Shown: in pieces, positions 61,441 to 64,000 of the stretch
Position numbering within the stretch: the first letter of the stretch is position 1
Layout: the number at the start of each line of letters is the position of its first letter
Source of the DNA: Druceiella hillmani
Taxonomy: Eukaryota > Arthropoda > Insecta > Lepidoptera > Hepialidae
Direction: 5' to 3'
Assembly: GCA_039881145.1 (NCBI GenBank)
Contig: JAYKKI010000139.1
Coordinates: 1,550,001-1,614,000 of the forward strand
DNA: 64,000 bases
The notes under the pieces: model-generated
Told to the model about the DNA's origin: nothing
Databases searched by the model: none
Seen by the model: the letters and a program-made list of their open reading frames with translations, nothing else
Program-made: the position numbers and the translations under genes

Positions 61441-63469
61441 AGTTATATATAATATATACCCTGGCTGAGTCCGGACTTTATAATTTATACCATAGTTTCA
61501 TGTCCATCAGTCGGATATGCCGTTTTTGTGAGAAACCTTCAAAATCTGTCAAGCACGAGTAAAACTAAAATTAATAATGCTGTAACTAAACTACTGAAAT
61601 CTCTTAATTGATTTTTGGCGTACTGTTGAGAAACACCACCTAGTTTATGAGGATTCATTTAATGTCGAACGGTCAAATCCATATCGTATATGAAGCATTC
61701 CCTAACCTGAAGTCTCCAACGTCACCATTAGTAATTATCGGCATTATTACAGCTTGCCCGTGTATATTTTTGCAGCTAGCTGGAAAACTCCGTCCAGTTG
61801 GATGATATTTTGACGTTTTCTCGTAATTTTTGTTCAAAAGAACAAAGCAAAATGAAATATGTAAACTTGTAATTAAAAAAAAATGAACCGGCGTTTGCAG
61901 CATGGATTTCAATTCACATTTAAACAATTAAATATGTGAAACCATTTTTAAAGGTTCTAATTTTATAAACATCAAAAACGATGGCGTATCATATAAAGTT
62001 ATTTAAAATAAAAGAATGACGCATGAATTGGTCAATAATTAAACTATATTAAAAAATGAAATAATTTCAAAATATTCGTCATAAAGAAACAATAAATCAA
62101 TTTAATTGACTAGATTACACTGAAAATGCCTTGATTTTTAATTTTTTTGATCATCCGGGCTTGTGTGATGTATAAATGTACCCATTATGTATGTAATGTA
62201 CTAATCCATACAAACCTACGAATTAAATAGGGTCATCGAGAAAAGCCACATAAAATTAGAAAAGTGCCAAAAACCCTGTTTTTATTGACAATGCAAAGCG
62301 AACGGATATGGAAATATCGTACACAACGACAATTCAAACATGCTCGCAGATGTTTCGGCTCAAAAGTGGTGTGAATTGACATACACACATAAATGTTAAG
62401 TGATATAAATTATGACACATATATAATTTAAAAACAACCAAAAAACATTACACGCCTGCGCTCGGGCGGTGGGACAAAAAAGAAATTTAAAAATAAATTA
62501 AATTTTTCTCACTATTATCAGTTATTTTTCACAAAGAGGTTGCACTTTATATTTTACTATTCCAAATCAACTAATTGTGTATAAAATACCATTGGGACAT
62601 TACTTTCGCCAATATCGCATTTCCGGTGAAAAAACGTCATAAATGCAATAGAAATGAGATCAATCATTATATGTGTCCCAACATGCGTTATAGGCCAGCG
62701 AATCAGGGCGGTAACGTTTTAAATATATTTCCTATTATCCACCTCAATTATTACAGTAAATCCTAGAATTATCAAAATCTGTCACACCTGCTATAAATCA
62801 AAAATGTATTTTTAATAGTTGTGACGTCATCGCACCGGATATGCGATATGTTCTTCTCGTGTAAACACTTTCACAAAAATTAAATTCGTTCACGTGTTTC
62901 TGCATTTTATTTCTTTTTCCTCAAAATTCTATTAGTAATTATTAAAACTTCAGCAAATAATATGAAAAGATGAATTGTGGGCAATATGAAAAGGAAAAAG
63001 CTACAGGAGATAATGAAATTACCTAAAAATAAAGAGATATGTAAACGGAGCGAGGACGTGCAGACAAGTCGGTAGACTCATTTAATATACTGGGTGTGTT
63101 AAAATAACATTACTTTCACATTTCATTTTTTTTATTTAAAATCATATACCGCATACATTTCATAAGCAAACTTATAATTTATTTTGTATTCACTACTATA
63201 ATAATTATATTATTCTGTTCTTTGTCAAAATTACATGTAAAAAAATTACATTTCAGTCTTGTAGCAATTATTACATTATTTATACATTTTGAATGTAATT
63301 TTATGTCAGTTAAAAATATTAGTAATCTAAATTATCAGCTTATTCAATATTGTTTTTCTAAAATGAAATTCATTATCTGAATATAACTTTACTCTTTTTT
63401 TCATTCCATATATTCATTATCCATGCCTGATGCTGAAATATTATTTCTTGTATGGATTTTTCGAGTTTA

Positions 63470-63472
<3 letters not shown>
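61441..63472. other. No recognised gene
   Basis: AT-rich apart from a small CGCCTGCGCTCGGGCGGTGG patch at about 62,452. The frames at 61,673-61,927 (-) and 62,575-62,766 (+) have no recognisable family. Confidence 0.4.

Positions 63473-63530
<58 letters not shown>
63473..63530. repeat. (TA)n microsatellite
   Basis: About 58 bases of pure TA repeat. Confidence 0.98.
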
Positions 63531-63534
<4 letters not shown>

Positions 63535-64000
63535 TAAAATACTTTCATATTCATTTCATTTCACTATCACTTTCATACGAATTTCATCAAGTCCAGAAGG
63601 CGGGTCAGTGTAAATAAAGGAGTAAAGGTATTTTCAAAGACTGCTAATTGTAGGGATTAATTTGAAGGGAGCACAGATTGACTACGAACTTTTTTATTTG
63701 TTACTGCTAGTGGAATTAATAAAGTACGAAGGGCAAGTTCGAAACTTCGTTTCGCTCTACGCTAAAGAAACATTTTAATTTATTTCCTCTTATAGAAAAC
63801 CTTAAATTAAATGTTATTGTCCAGTTATTGTTAGTTTATAATCGATATGAGGAATTTAGATAAGTTCACGATGATAAAAATTTGTAGCATTTTTCCGACT
63901 AATTTCATTTAAAAGTATATTTAAAACTTTACTAAATATCTATTTGATTTTAATTCATTTAAAATAAATTCATTTTGTACACATTGTTTGATAATATTTG
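63531..64000. other. No recognised gene
   Basis: AT-rich end of the window; no supported feature. Confidence 0.4.

Overview
This is an AT-rich arthropod, most likely insect, nuclear window that looks intergenic or deep-intronic. The evidence is about 15 long (AT)n or (AC)n(AT)n arrays, a degenerate CCTAA-type tract at the left edge (CCTAA is the complement of the insect telomere unit TTAGG), decayed insect-type transposons, and frames full of stops. No intact conserved gene, rRNA, confident tRNA or CRISPR array was recognised. Most long open frames are translations of (TA)n/(CA)n microsatellites or chance openings. The species cannot be named from the sequence.

Layout. 1-260: degenerate CCTAA-like tract. 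About 6.47-8.70 kb and 37.08-38.98 kb: two direct copies of an old, roughly 2-kb dispersed repeat, with a partial third copy at 45.8-46.0 kb. 9.37-9.70 kb: piggyBac-type transposase relic on the minus strand. 10.67-10.93 and 12.72-13.01 kb: a second local duplication. 17.42-18.65 kb: broken reverse transcriptase of a Jockey/CR1-like LINE. 20.04-20.69 and 47.94-48.19 kb: 3' ends of RTE-like LINEs. 21.3 and 27.2 kb: two members of a fold-back (MITE-like) family. 24.6, 30.6 and 36.7 kb: three copies of a common insect repeat ending in a GGAACCCTAA-type motif. 46.8 and 59.6 kb: two terminal fragments of another common insect repeat. 61.1-61.44 kb: a diverged tandem array whose period changes from about 30 bp to about 55 bp.

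The best places to look for host gene sequence are modest. They are a 65-codon frame on the minus strand at 49,976-50,173 behind a good splice acceptor, a CpG-rich block with two donor-like sites at 49,430-49,720 (+), a 59-codon frame at 54,394-54,573 (-) with a good acceptor, and an unidentified 87-codon frame at 41,234-41,497 (-). None has a recognised product.

The most striking structure is the number of hairpins unrelated to microsatellites: a spacer-less 64-bp near-perfect palindrome at 18,997, an inverted repeat with ~82-bp arms at 32.4-32.65 kb, a perfect 23-bp-arm hairpin at 50,280, others at 30.45 and 47.14 kb, and an inverted duplication inside one copy of the 2-kb repeat at 37.51 kb. 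The fold-back family also carries a hammerhead-like CTGAAGA...CGAAAC arrangement. I see no convincing novel multi-gene system.
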